Shown: positions 11,459 to 21,986 of the stretch, in pieces
Numbering within the stretch: position 1 is the first letter of the stretch
How the letters are laid out: every line of letters starts with the position of its first letter
NCBI GenBank assembly: GCA_036365145.1
Contig: JAEOAD010000015.1
Coordinates: forward strand, 39,997,001 to 40,061,000
Reading direction: 5' to 3'
Source: Orientallactaga sibirica
Lineage: Eukaryota; Chordata; Mammalia; Rodentia; Dipodidae
Length of the DNA stretch: 64,000 nucleotides
The notes under the pieces: model-generated
Told to the model about the DNA's origin: nothing
Seen by the model: only the letters and a program-made list of their open reading frames with translations
Databases searched by the model: none
Program-made: the position numbers and the translations under genes

Positions 11459-11646
11459 TATTTACTTATTTGATTGGGGGAGAAAGAATGGGCACGTATG
11501 CTAGGGCCTTCAGCCACTGCAAACTAACTCCAGATGCATGCACCACCTTGTGTATCTATCTGGCTTATATAAGTCCTAGAGAATCGAACCTGGGTACTTC
11601 AGCTTTGCAGGCAAGTGCCTTAACTGCTAAGCCACCTCTCCAGCCC
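11459..11646 (-). mobile_element. DIP-like SINE
   Basis: Antisense, ends 'gctaagccacctctccagcc'. Confidence 0.88.
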
Positions 11647-11811
11647 CTGTATAACCTTTTAACAAGCCTTCTCCACTTTAAACTCCAGTGAACAATGTAT
11701 GAGAATACCTATTTCCTTATGTCCTGTCAAACCTTAATATTATTCATATTTTCTTAAAGGCATAGATAAAAACCTCCTTTGTAATTGCTGTTCTTAAGAG
11801 ATTTATAGCTG

Positions 11812-11966
11812 GGCCGGGCGTGGTGGCTCACGCCTTTAATCCCAGCATTCCCTGAGGCAGAGGTGGTAGGATCGCCATGAGTTCAAGGCCACCCTGAGAA
11901 TACAGAGAGAATTCCAGGTCAGCCTGGACTAGAGTGAGACCCTATCTCAAAAAAAAAAAAAAAAAA
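11812..11966 (+). mobile_element. B1 SINE
   Basis: Sense, close to consensus: 'ggccgggcgtggtggctcac' to 'gagaccctatctcaaaaa' and an A-tail. Confidence 0.93.
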
Positions 11967-12224
11967 GAAAAGAAAAGAGAGATTTATAGCTGGGTGAGAG
12001 TATCTCTTCCTATAGACTGGCGTTTCACACCTCTTTGTTGTAAGTGGATAGTTGTAGAATGTTGGTAAGTTTAGTCTGCATACTTTGGAATACTTAAGAA
12101 TGATACATTTAAGTGTTCTTAAGCTTCAGTACTAGAGAACTGTCACGTATTTGATATTTTATTTATTCCAGTGTACTGTGCGAAAAGCTTTAATTACCAG
12201 TCATGTAATCCTTAGAACCTATAC

Positions 12225-12640
12225 TAGTCATCGGTTGCTGGATTACATTTATCTCAGAACTTAGTGGCTTAAAATAGTAGTTATTATCTCACAGTTTCTG
12301 TATCTCAGGAATTAGGAAGCAGCTTAGCAGAATGATTCTGGCTAGGATCTCTGTCTTAGCTAAGATGTCAGAAGACCAAACACTTATTGAAGGGATGGCA
12401 GAGAATCCAATTTGGCTTTTTCTGACATCCCTGGTGTCTGCCATAGTGCTTGGGCTGTACCCTTGCCCAGAAACTTTGATGGTTACTCTGTGAGGCCATT
12501 CTTGGTATTATTAGTAGACCTGAGTTTTCATCCCAGAATTGGGAATAGAAAAGCAGTTTGGAACCAAGACTCTTTGAAAAATGTTTTGAGCCACACAGCA
12601 AGACTTGTTAGAATGTGGTCTGCAGCCCAGAATTGAATGC
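12225..12640 (-). mobile_element. Ancient LTR-like relic (MLT1-type?)
   Basis: Landmarks 'cttagtggcttaaaatagta', 'attatctcacagtttctgta' and 'ttctggctaggatctctg' match an ancient repeat type that I associate with MLT1-like LTRs. Family uncertain. The open frames at 12368-12636 lie inside it and are not genes. Confidence 0.45.
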
Positions 12641-13379
12641 TATACAGATTCCCTCAGTCCCCATTCAAGGTAGAAGTCCAGCTATTTAGAATCCTACCCC
12701 TAAGTAGCAAAAGAGAAACCACATTTTATTTTGATTCAATTCCTATTTTAATACATTCATTGCATCCTTTGTCGTGAGTTAGTGGGTATTTATTGAGCCC
12801 CTTCAGGGTACAGCATAGTGCTTTGGTGGAAGCTATTGAGTTTGAAATATTAATCACATTATTAAACCAAAACCAAATCCCTGAGTAGCTGAAAGTGCTG
12901 TTCAAGTTGTCAGGATGTAGTTCCTGTAGACTGTATTTTGTGACAATGGGCTTTTACTTTATAATATATGTTCCCTCTTGGACAGGAACAAAAGTTCAGT
13001 TAAGTAACTGAGGTGTTATATTTTACCAAAATGAAGTCTTGAAGTGGTCCTTGATCATCAGCTTTTTTCCTGTTCAGCTGTTGAAGGATTGTGTGGTAAT
13101 CACTGCATCTTTTGGGTAATTTAAGATTTTGGGGCCTTGTAACTGCCAAGACTAGGGTAAAGAATAATACATGCCTTTCCCTCTTTGGTACTAGTTTAAA
13201 TTGAGTAGGGAAAGAAGGGATATTATTACCTCCCAAATCTCAACTCCATCCAAGGTACTTTTTTAGTTCCTCTACTACTATAAACTGACAGAGTATCTTG
13301 ACATCAACAGCCATAGTTTATAAGGAAGTTTGCACTCTACAACTTCTGTTTCTGTTGTTTGTTACTCATTTTCTTCCAG
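12641..13379. other. EFCAB14 intron upstream of exon 13380
   Basis: Unique sequence ending in a normal acceptor tract (tttgttactcattttcttccag). Confidence 0.5.
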
Positions 13380-13478
13380 ATTTCTCTGTTGACTTCTGCA
13401 GTAAACCACCTCAAAGCCAATGTTAAGTCAGCTGCAGACTTAATTAGCCTGCCAACTACTGTAGAGGGACTTCAGAAG
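13380..13478 (+). CDS. EFCAB14: EFCAB14 internal coding exon
   Basis: 33 complete codons (phase 0 to 0) between a 'ttcttccag' acceptor and a consensus 'gtaagt' donor. Encodes ISLLTSAVNHLKANVKSAAD through TVEGLQK. Heptad-like spacing of L, V and I continues the coiled-coil stalk begun in exon 1777-1922. The protein sequence looks essentially identical to other mammals as far as I remember them. Confidence 0.96.
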
Positions 13479-14003
13479 GTAAGTGCTATGTACGGGGTAC
13501 TAAGATTAGCCTACTGCTGGTATTCTAGCTTGTTAGAAACAAGTTTCTTTAAGAGCGTGGCATTGGAAATCAACTGCTCCAAGAGAGCAGCAATAAAGTA
13601 TATCATTGTGTTCTGAAGAGTTCGTTCAGAACAGCTTTGTTAGCTGGGCCTTTTATTTGAAAAGGGTTACTTTAACTATGGCTTCTATGGCTTTTTATTT
13701 GTATTTGCTCTGCTGGGACTGTTGTTAGCATATATGGGTTTACTTTTCAGTTTGTCACTTGCAGTGGCTTCATGAAAGCAAACCAGTTTGTACATGAGTT
13801 GCCGTGGAATCTCTCCTGCTTCCCATAACTGAGAGAGAATTGGGTTTACTTGCTTGTTCTTGAGGTGATCCTAAAGGTCTGTTACAGTAAAGTCTTAGAT
13901 TCCCTCCTAAAGCAAGGATGATTCCCCCTCAAAAAGGATGTTGCCCCCCTCCTTAAGAAGGATGATCTAATGAAAATGAAAAACTTAAAAATTTAAGGAA
14001 TAG
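13479..14003. other. EFCAB14 intron, no feature recognised
   Basis: Unique-looking sequence. A small imperfect duplication, 'gcaaggatgattccccc' and 'gaaggatgatctaatg' type blocks, sits at 13912-13970. Confidence 0.4.
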
Positions 14004-14222
14004 GGCTGGAGAGATGGCTTAGTGGTTAAGACGTTTTCCTGCAGAGCCAAAGGACCTAGGTTCGATTCCCCAGGAACTACATAAGCCAGGTGCACAAGGT
14101 GGCACATGCATCTGGGGTTTGTTTGCAGTGGCTGGAGGCCCTGACATGCCCATTCTCTCTCTTTCTCTCTCTTTCTCTCTCTCTCTCTATGTGCCCCCCT
14201 CTCAAACAAATAAAAATAATTT
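14004..14222 (+). mobile_element. DIP-like SINE
   Basis: Sense copy, 'gggctggagagatggcttag' to an A-rich tail. The first of two tandem sense copies. Confidence 0.92.
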
Positions 14223-14241
14223 TAAAAAAATTAAGGAACAT

Positions 14242-14450
14242 GGGCTGAAGAGATGGCTTAGCAGTTAAGGCATTTGCCTGCAAAGCCAAAGAACCCAGGT
14301 TTGATTCCCCAGGACCCACATAAGCCAGATGTAGAAGGAGCACATGCATCTGGAGTTCGTTTGCAGTGGCTAGAGGCCCTGGTGTGCCCATTCTCTCTCT
14401 ATCTGTCTCTTTTCTATCTCTCTCTGCTTGCAAATAAATAAATTTAAAAA
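14242..14450 (+). mobile_element. DIP-like SINE
   Basis: Second sense copy of the pair, 'gggctgaagagatggcttag' to '(AAATA)'. Confidence 0.92.
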
Positions 14451-14494
14451 AAAATAAGGAGTAGCTGTTGCTAATGATGTGAGCAAAAAAAGTC

Positions 14495-14600
14495 TATTCA
14501 AACACTGGTTGGGAGTATAAACTGGAAGAAATCAATTTGGAAAATATTTCCTAAAAGGTGTATGCATATGTCCTCAAAACACTTCATTCTTGCATGTTCC
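14495..14600 (+). mobile_element. Old L1 ORF2 3'-part fragment
   Basis: 'aacactggttgggagtataa' then 'actggaagaaatcaatttgg' matches the well-known L1 ORF2 end region. Short and diverged. Confidence 0.6.
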
Positions 14601-15656
14601 ACAGACTCCAGAGCAAACAATAGTTCAGATTTTCTAGTTATTTGGTCCCTACTCTTCAGGCCTAGCAGCAGACAAGTTGAAACGACATGGACGATACTAT
14701 GTCCAGAGCTAGATGGGGAGCACGTAGGGGGTGGAAGAGAAAAGAAAGTATCTCGATGAACACCAGCAATAGGAAATGGAAGAAAGGCTTTAGGAAGAGA
14801 CCCCTAGGAGTGAATTTTAGATCTTAAGCTCCTTGACTGTTTTTGTATGTGATGTTTGATCTGATTACATGCCGCTCTATAAACATCTAAGGGTTACACA
14901 ACAGATAAGAAATTCCTAAGCAACAAAAATAGAACTTGTTTATTTTATAGCAACAACACTGGTGTGTGCTCAGTTCCTGTAGTATTCTATTTATTCAATA
15001 TGGGCTTTTGCTTCCAGCATTTAAATCACAAAAAGTTGGGACTACTTTGATGAGGCTATATTTTTGCCATTGTTCCCAAAGGTCAAGTGGGGGAAAGGTA
15101 GGCCCTTTGTAGCTTTTAGTACAGAAGCACCTCTGACAGTCTTGCATTAGAAAAGGAGACTAACTTGTTCTTGCATTCATTAATCCCATAAACTTTGGTG
15201 GCGTATACCAGACACTTTACAGTTGGTGGGAATATTAGTTTCATTCCAGGATTTAGATGGGTCTGTCAGCTGCTTCCAAAAACAAAAACAAATCCCTAAA
15301 CAAGAGCTTACTATATCGCCTTGCATCATGATGGACTCATACATCCCAGCCAGTGGATTCTCTTAACAGTATGTGTCTTTGAATGCCTGTAGCTTATGCA
15401 ACAACAGAACTCACATAGCATACCAGCTTAGAAACCTGCCCTGAATTTGGTCTCTTTGCAAATTCTTGCACTGATCATTCTAGGCACTGCATTTATTACA
15501 AATGACTCAGTTTTGAAGTGGTAAGTCATCCCAAATACCTAGCTTTAATTTATGTTATGCATTTTTTAATGTTGAAATATTTTTTCTTATTTTCTTAGAT
15601 TCTTATATCGGTCTAATAATGAAAAATTAATTACCTTGGTGAAAAATACTAATGTC
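14601..15656. other. EFCAB14 intron, no feature recognised
   Basis: About 1 kb of unique sequence without recognisable repeats or exons. Confidence 0.5.
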
Positions 15657-15876
15657 GGGCCAGAGAGATGGCTTAGCAGTTAAGGTACTTGCCTGTGAAG
15701 CCTAAGAATTTATGTTCGAACCTCCAGATCCCATGTAATCAAACTCATTGATGCAAGCACGCAACATCATGTATGCGCACAAGAGGACACATGCATCTGG
15801 AGTTTGTTCACAGCAGGCTGAAGGCCCTGGCACACCCATTCTCTCTCTTTCTCTCTCTCAAAATAAAATAGTTTTT
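15657..15876 (+). mobile_element. DIP-like SINE, long variant
   Basis: Sense copy that carries an extra segment of about 30 bases after the B box ('gatgcaagcacgcaacatca' and 'gtatgcgcacaag') before the usual 'catctggagtttg'. Shares this layout with copies at 26306 and 44363. Confidence 0.85.
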
Positions 15877-15890
15877 AAAAAATACTAATG

Positions 15891-16018
15891 TCAGCTGGGC
15901 ATGGTAGTACACACCTTTAACCCTAGCACTCAGGAGGCAGAGGTACAAGGATTGCTGTGAATTCCAGTGAGATCCTATCTCAAAAAACCCCTAAAACAAC
16001 AACAACAACAAAAATGCT
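15891..16018 (+). mobile_element. B1 SINE, internally deleted
   Basis: Sense 'gctgggcatggtagtacaca' up to 'ggattgctgtgaattccagt', then directly the tail 'gagatcctatctcaaa'. The middle is missing. Confidence 0.85.
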
Positions 16019-16023
16019 AATGT

Positions 16024-16225
16024 CAGGTTGGAGAGATGGCTAAGTGGTCAAGGCACTTGACTGCAAAGACAGAGGACCCAGGTTCAGTTCCCCAGGACCC
16101 ACATAAGCCAGATGTACAAGGTGGCAAATGAATCTGGAATTTGTTTGTAGTAGCTGGAGGCCCCAATATGCCCATTCTCTCCCTCCCCCCCCACTCTCAA
16201 ATAAATAAAAATTAATTTAAAAAAA
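16024..16225 (+). mobile_element. DIP-like SINE
   Basis: Sense, 'ggttggagagatggctaagt' to 'caaataaataaaaatt'. Confidence 0.92.
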
Positions 16226-16236
16226 AATACTAATGT

Positions 16237-16444
16237 TGGCCTGGGGAGATAGTTTAGCAGTTAAGGCACTTGCCTGCAAAGCCTAGCAGCCCAAGCTCAA
16301 TTCCCCAGTTTCCACATAAAACCAGATATACAAAATGGTGCATGCATCTAGAGTTCATTTGCAGCAGCTGAAGACCCTGACACCCCTATTATCTCTGTCT
16401 GTCTCTCTTCTTTCTATCTCTCTGCTTGCAAATAAATAAATAAG
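16237..16444 (+). mobile_element. DIP-like SINE
   Basis: Sense, 'gcctggggagatagtttagc' to 'gcttgcaaataaataaataa'. Immediately followed by an antisense copy, making a back-to-back inverted repeat. Confidence 0.92.
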
Positions 16445-16622
16445 AGATTTATTAGAGTGAGAGAGAGAATGAGCATGCCAAGGCCTCCAGCCACTGCAAA
16501 CGAACTCCAGACACATGCATCACCTTGTGCATCTGGCTTTACGTGGGTACTGGGGAATCAAACCTGGCTCCTTTGGCTTTGCCGGCAAGTGCCTCAACTA
16601 CTAAGACATGTCTCCAGCCCTA
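16445..16622 (-). mobile_element. DIP-like SINE
   Basis: Antisense, 'gatttattagagtgagagag' to 'ctaagacatgtctccagccc'. Abuts the preceding sense copy with no spacer. Confidence 0.92.
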
Positions 16623-16751
16623 AAAATATTTTTTAAATACTAATGTCACACTAAAAATTATTAACCTATCTTCAGAAAGGGCCAGAACACATCAAATAGT
16701 AACACTCTTCTTGATATTCCCTTAGGACAGGGCTGTTTAAAAAGAAGACTT

Positions 16752-16903
16752 CTAGCTGTGCGTGGTGGCGCATGCCTTTACTCTCAGTACTTGGGAGGCA
16801 GAGGTAGGAGGATTGCCATGAGTTTGAGGCCACTCTTAGACTACATAGTGAATTCCAGGTCTGCCTGGGCTACAGTGAGACCCTACCTCCAAAAAATAAA
16901 ATA
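16752..16903 (+). mobile_element. B1 SINE
   Basis: Sense, 'agctgtgcgtggtggcgcat' to 'gagaccctacctccaaaaaa'. Confidence 0.92.
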
Positions 16904-16904
16904 A

Positions 16905-17100
16905 GGGGCTGGAGAGATGGCTTAGTGGTTAAGGCATTTGCCTGCGAAGCCAAAGGACCCAGGTTCAATTCCCCAGGACTCACGTAAGCCAGATGCACAA
17001 GGGGCACATGCATCTGGAGTTCATTTGCAGTGGCTAGAAGCCCTTGTGTGCCCATTTTCTCTGTGTCTTTTCTCTCTGCTTACAAATAAATAAATAAGAT
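16905..17100 (+). mobile_element. DIP-like SINE
   Basis: Sense, 'ggggctggagagatggctta' to '(AAATA)', inserted right behind the B1 tail. Confidence 0.93.
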
Positions 17101-17245
17101 TAAAAAATAAAAATAAAATAAAATAAGATGATTTCTGAATCATGTCCTCAGTACATTGGGTTCCTTAGACCTAAGAAAAGTAAAGTAAGTAGCTCCCCAT
17201 TCCTAACTCAGTTGCTGAAAGGTTTCTGCAGTAAAAGAAACACTG

Positions 17246-17388
17246 GGCTGGGCATGGTGACACATGCCTTTAATCCCAGCACTTGGGAGGCAGAGGTAAG
17301 AGGATCACTGTGAGTTCGAGGCCACCCTGAGACTACATAGTGAATTCCAGGTCAGCCTGAACTAGAGTGAAACCCTACCTCAAAAAAC
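17246..17388 (+). mobile_element. B1 SINE
   Basis: Sense, 'gggctgggcatggtgacaca' to 'gaaaccctacctcaaaaaac'. Confidence 0.93.
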
Positions 17389-17481
17389 AAAAAAAAAAAA
17401 AAAAAAGAAGAAGAAGAAGAAAGAAGAAAGGAAGGAGGGAGGGAGGGAGGGAGGAAGAGAAAGAAAGAAAGAAAGAAAGAA

Positions 17482-17533
<52 letters not shown>

Positions 17534-17545
17534 GAAGGAAAGAAG
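17389..17545 (+). repeat. Purine microsatellite (GAA, GGGA, GAAA)n
   Basis: Expanded B1 A-tail: A-run, AAG units, GGGA units, then about 18 GAAA units (17461-17533). Purine-only on + for about 150 bases; its long open frames on both strands are artefacts. Confidence 0.95.
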
Positions 17546-17560
17546 TAAAGAGTTGCCATT

Positions 17561-17708
17561 AGTCGGGCGTGGTGGTGCACACCTTTAATCCCAGCACTCG
17601 GGAGGCAGAGGTAGGAGGATAGCCATGAGTTCGAGGCCACTTTTAGACTACATAGCTAATTCCAGGTCTGCCTGGTCTAGAGTGAGACCCTACCTCGAAA
17701 AACCAAAA
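17561..17708 (+). mobile_element. B1 SINE
   Basis: Sense, near consensus: 'gtcgggcgtggtggtgcaca' to 'ccctacctcgaaaaacc'. Confidence 0.94.
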
Positions 17709-17879
17709 AAAGATATAACCATCTTAGAAGACAGTTTGTCAGGATTTTTAAGTTAGGCATAATCCGCATATGCTCAGCTACTCATCTATATATTGTAATG
17801 ATGAGAAGGCATCTGATGAAGGGAAATGAAGGCACAAATCCACTTAAAGACAGGTACATGAATGTCAGTAGTGGCTTAA

Positions 17880-18283
17880 AAAAAAGTTTATTTATTTGCA
17901 AACAGAGAGAGACAAAGGGAGGGAGAGAGAATGGGTGTGCCAGGTCCTCTAGCCATTGCAAAAACTCGGATGCATACACCACTTTGTACATATCTGGCTT
18001 TACGTGGGTACTGGGGAATCAAATCCAGGTTGTGAAGCTGGAGTAATGGCATAGCGGTTAAGGTACTTGCCTGTGAAGCCCAAGGACCCAAGTTTGATTC
18101 TGCATTGCCAAATGTACAGGGTGGCACATGCATTTGTGGTGGCTGGAGGTCCTGGCACACCCATTCTCTCTCTGTCTGCCTCTTCCTCTCCCTCACTCTC
18201 TTAAATAAATAAGCAAGTAAATATCCAGGTCGTTAGGCCTTGCAGGCAAACACCTTAATTGTTGAACCATCTCTTCAGTCCTC
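17880..18283 (-). mobile_element. DIP-like SINE (antisense) split by a second DIP
   Basis: Outer antisense copy: 17880-18034 and 18222-18283. A sense DIP (about 18035-18213) sits inside it. The flanks 'tccaggttgt' and 'tccaggtcgt' look like its target-site duplication. Confidence 0.85.
18035..18213 (+). mobile_element. DIP-like SINE nested in another
   Basis: Sense, 'gaagctggagtaatggcata' to 'cttaaataaataagc'. The inner element of the nested pair and therefore the younger. Confidence 0.85.
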
Positions 18284-18295
18284 AATAGTGGCTTT

Positions 18296-18706
18296 ATTTG
18301 TAATAGTCAAATACTGAAAACAACCTAAATATCCATTAACATGTAAGTAAATAACTGGTAAAGCATACAATAGAATGTCACGGTCACAAGAATAATTTCA
18401 GTTGTGCTTAGTGAAAGAAGGCATTCTTTAAAAGAAAGAAAAGTACATACTCACTGGCTCCATTTATGTAAAGTTCTAAAAAATATAAACTGATATTTAG
18501 TGAGAAAAAGTGGATTAGTGGTTGCCTGGGGATAGAGGGGAGAAATTACAGAGAGGCATGAAGAAATTTCTATTAATGATGAATATTTATTATTTGAATT
18601 GTGTGATAATAGTTTCACAGGTTTATTTGTGGCAAATAAATTATGTATTTGCAATATATACAAATTATTGCATGTCAGTTATATCTCAATAATGGGAAAA
18701 AAGGGA
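18296..18706 (+). mobile_element. Ancient L1 3' end
   Basis: Follows the classic L1 ORF2 end and 3'UTR order: 'aacaacctaaatatccatta', 'acatactcactggctccatt', 'gtggttgcctggggatagag', 'gtcagttatatctcaataat'. Its 3' end lies only about 33 bases before a coding exon of EFCAB14. Confidence 0.75.
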
Positions 18707-18738
18707 AGAAATTGATGTTCCTACCTGTTTCTATTCAG

Positions 18739-18849
18739 AGTGTAGCTTCCATTGGAAATACTTTAAACAGTGTCCATCTCGCTGTGGAGGCAATACAGAA
18801 AACTGTGGATGAACACAAGAAAACCTTGGAGTTGCTGCAGAGTGATATG
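18739..18849 (+). CDS. EFCAB14: EFCAB14 internal coding exon
   Basis: 37 complete codons between 'tttctattcag' and donor 'gtaagg'. Encodes SVASIGNTLNSVHLAVEAIQ through ELLQSDM. Hydrophobic heptad positions continue the coiled coil. The upstream polypyrimidine tract is short because an old L1 3' end is right upstream. Confidence 0.95.
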
Positions 18850-20739
18850 GTAAGGAGGTCTACAAATACTGCTGAAAGGCAGCATGTGTCTGCTCACTCT
18901 TTTCTGAGTAGAGTCATGACACCAACTTTTCACTGAGCTGAGCAGACTCCAGTATGCCTGCTGCAAAGATCTAGTAAGCAATATATATTGGTTGTTTTGT
19001 GATCTATTATTAAAAAGGGACAGTGGAACTGAAAGCTGATCTTTTGCAAACAGGATGCTGGAAGAGATACTGGCAAAACAGTTCCTGAGGATGAAATGAG
19101 TAGTGTGTAAAATAGATGGAAAGGAAAGTGGAAAATTGTTTCACCTCAAAACAAGTTATTATTTCTCACTGTTCTGAGCATCAAGAATTTGGGCAGGGCT
19201 CTTTAACTTCAAAGTTCTGACAGACCATTGGGAAGGATGGGCTGCAAGGGGAAAGGCTATGGTGGATGTTGTTCTGGCTCTAGCCAGTTATCAGTGGAAT
19301 GTACCCATAAATGTGATCTCAAACTACACCCCATAGAACAGAGCCAGCAGCAGCAGCAGCTGGACACAGTAAACCCACTGAAGAGTGAGAAATAATAAAA
19401 TTGTGTTACAATCTGCAAAGTCTGGGGATGATTTGTGCATTAATAAATAGCCAAGATGGAAGCAGAGCAAAGCCCTGCCAGTCCCAGAAAGTGTTTTCAA
19501 ATGTCTCTAGTCTGCTAATGCTGCTATTGATGGAAGCTGTCTACAGTCATCCAGGGGCATTTATCATGTAATGATGATCAGCTCCCTGAGGATTTATAAA
19601 GGGTTAAAAAAAAAAAATAAGGATGGGCCAGCCCTTGCTGTCTTACTGGAGAGACAAGGTATATGTCCATGAAATCAGGTCTAGTCTAGGTACACAGAAG
19701 TTCCCTAGCCCACCTACTAATTTCTAGATCTGATTCACATGTGCTTTATAAGCTTTGGAGTTCAGAATCTAAACTTGGCAAGGAAACCTGAGCTTTAGCA
19801 GAAAGGTCTAGGGAAGGAGGCTTTCTTCAGAACCTCACTCACTGTTTAGTAGAGCTCACCCAGAGGAAAAAAAATTTTTTTAATCTGAGTTACAGACACC
19901 TGGTTTCTTGTTCCAGGCCACCTCTGGGGAACTCATAATAAGAGCTCTGCAACTAGCAGTTCTTTTGTCTTGAGCATTTTCTCAAGTAATTAACAATGTT
20001 CTAAGGTACCTTTTCTAATTGAAAAATCAGTGCTTTCTAAAACTAGGTGCTACCTCCTTTTGTTTTTTAATGTTGCCTTTAGTTTCTTATAAAAGCAAGG
20101 TTGATAAATATCAGGTATTTCAAGGAAAACAATTTATTTTGCCAGTTATGTTCTATTGTAATTAAATCTGCCTCTTAAACTTCAATAACTGTCAATAGTA
20201 ATCTTCCTACTAGCACACATTTACTGTCATGTTATGGGCTGTGAAGGAGTAAGCCATGTAGTTTTTCTCATGAAGGGAAGAAAATATATATAAGCATTCT
20301 GTCTTTTCAAAGAGACTAGAGCAGTGGGGGGATGGGAAAGGAGTAATTCTCAAATGTAGATCTTGGTATGTTCAGTAAGGGAAAATGTCATTATGGACAT
20401 GATTAATGGTTGTACAGTGATTCTGCTGTTTCTCTGGAGTATAGGTAATTGGCAGGGAGGGAGTTAATTCCATTAAGAGACTAAGAAGCAGACTAGGAGA
20501 ATCTCAGATTCCTGGTGTAATCTGGGAGCTGATGTCATATGCTTTGGGCTGGGCATCCCCAAGAAGTCCTTGATATTCTCAGTGCCTAACTGGTCTTGCT
20601 ATGGGGTTTTAAGGAATATTTGGATACATGCTGGGGTGAGGGAGACTAGAATGTTCCAGGATCATCCTAGATGTTTAAATAGGCCCAGTAGTTACTTGTT
20701 GCCTGTACTATACTAAATTTGTGTTAACATTTCTTAAAG
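18850..20739. other. EFCAB14 intron, SINE-free
   Basis: Nearly 1.9 kb with no B1 or DIP copy, in contrast to the dense cluster at 14.0-18.3 kb. A small (CAG)4 run lies at about 19345. No exon or RNA gene recognised. Ends in a remnant of coding sequence just before the acceptor used at 20740. Confidence 0.5.
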
Positions 20740-20823
20740 GAGACCAATGGCAGTAACCGGATCATTCCATCACTTTCAGCTACAGAACTTGACAATAAAA
20801 CCCACAGTGACGATTTGAAACAG
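20740..20823 (+). CDS. EFCAB14: EFCAB14 internal coding exon, apparently shortened at 5' end
   Basis: 28 codons between 'acatttcttaaag' and donor 'gtacct'. Encodes ETNGSNRIIPSLSATELDNK then THSDDLKQ, with an NKT sequon. In the human protein as I remember it, six residues (N-Q-H-F-L-K) precede this point. Here the bases just upstream still read H-F-L-K in frame but are preceded by TAA and there is no AG further up, so the splice acceptor has probably moved 18 bases downstream. Phase 0 at both ends, so the frame is kept. Confidence 0.9.
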
Positions 20824-21794
20824 GTACCTTTTGTCTTAGAAGCATGGTGGGTTGTGGAGGCAGCCCATGGAATATGGGCTTAGCATCAGCACGTGCCTTA
20901 TGAATCTGTTCACTGCCTGAGAGCTGAGCAGAAATGCATGTGTCTTGGTATCTGTGGCACTCTGCTTTCTCCCCTGCATGTTAATCATTGAAGTAAATTC
21001 CTTTTCATATCTTGAGTGAGAGAATAATCAGATATAGCACATATAGCAGTCAGGACTCTGGACAAGTAAAAGATTAATGGACAACAGATTAATCCAGAGT
21101 GATAGCTATTTTGAGCACAGTAAATTCTAAGAATGTTAGGAAGCATTCTTTGAAAATGAGTATTTTCTACAGTTTAAAGACGAAAGGTAAGCGATAAGGG
21201 GGCAAAGAGGATATTGAGTTTAGAATCACATTAAGGAGAATAAAGGAAATCTTCACTAGGAATTTCTGTCCAGAGTTTAATGCCTTCTAAAACCTATAGC
21301 CATCATTCCTTTGTAAGTAGCAATCAGTACTAGAGAATGTCAATAACAATAATTGAATCTTGTACTAAATAATGCACTACTTGCTATGGTTTTGTTGCAT
21401 GAGCCAATTCAATAATTGGTATTGTTCCTGAGGTAGTTTTGTTCTGACAAATTAGGTTAATGGGACTTTCCACTAATAACCCAGCAGGTTTCCCTACCAG
21501 CAAATGAAGTAAACATTGGAAGATCAATTCCCAATGTTGTGGGACCAGAGTGAATTTTGGAAGTAGTCTTCTCTCTTCCTCTCCTGTCTAGCTAAGGTCA
21601 GCAATCAAGAGGAAGCAAATTGGGAGCAATATAAAGTGGGAAGGACAAGCAGAGACATGCAGTTGATGGTCACAGCCAAGAAAAGGAGTTTACTTCAATA
21701 ACTTGACATAATAATGGTTGTTCTGAGCCACTTGCCTCCTTGTCTGGTAGCAGTCTTTAGGTGGATTTCTCAAGTTGATTTATTTCTACTCTAG
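20824..21794. other. EFCAB14 intron, no repeat recognised
   Basis: SINE-free, unique-looking. Ends in a normal acceptor ('tttctactctag'). Confidence 0.5.
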
Positions 21795-21986
21795 GATATC
21801 CTGTACCTTCACAACTCTTTAGAGGAAGTAAACAATACCATAGTGGGGTACCAGAGACAGAAAGACCTTAAGCTGGAGGGGATGAATGAGACACTCGGTA
21901 ATCTTACGCAAAGAGTCAACATGATAGAAAGCGATGTGTTTGCATTGAACAAGGTAGAAAAGAGAGCAAACCTGACCTCCAGCATG
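21795..21986 (+). CDS. EFCAB14: EFCAB14 internal coding exon
   Basis: 64 complete codons, acceptor 'tactctag', donor 'gtaagc'. Encodes DILYLHNSLEEVNNTIVGYQ through VEKRANLTSSM. Contains four N-glycosylation sequons (NNT, NET, NLT, NLT) within a coiled-coil pattern, which supports an extracytosolic position for this part of the protein. In other mammals, by memory, it is followed by a 29-codon exon that is broken here (see 25704-25791). Confidence 0.95.

Noticed and set aside
12368..12636. Open frames on both strands near 12.4 kb
   Set aside because: Inside an ancient LTR-like relic, not spliced into EFCAB14, no recognisable domain.
14004..14450. tRNA-like sequences with A and B boxes, possible tRNA genes
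   Set aside because: The heads belong to DIP SINEs: they continue into the SINE body and an A-rich tail, occur dozens of times here, and lack a complete cloverleaf.
14004..17703. Regularly recurring blocks that could suggest an array
   Set aside because: They are independent SINE insertions in both orientations with variable spacing; not a CRISPR or satellite array.
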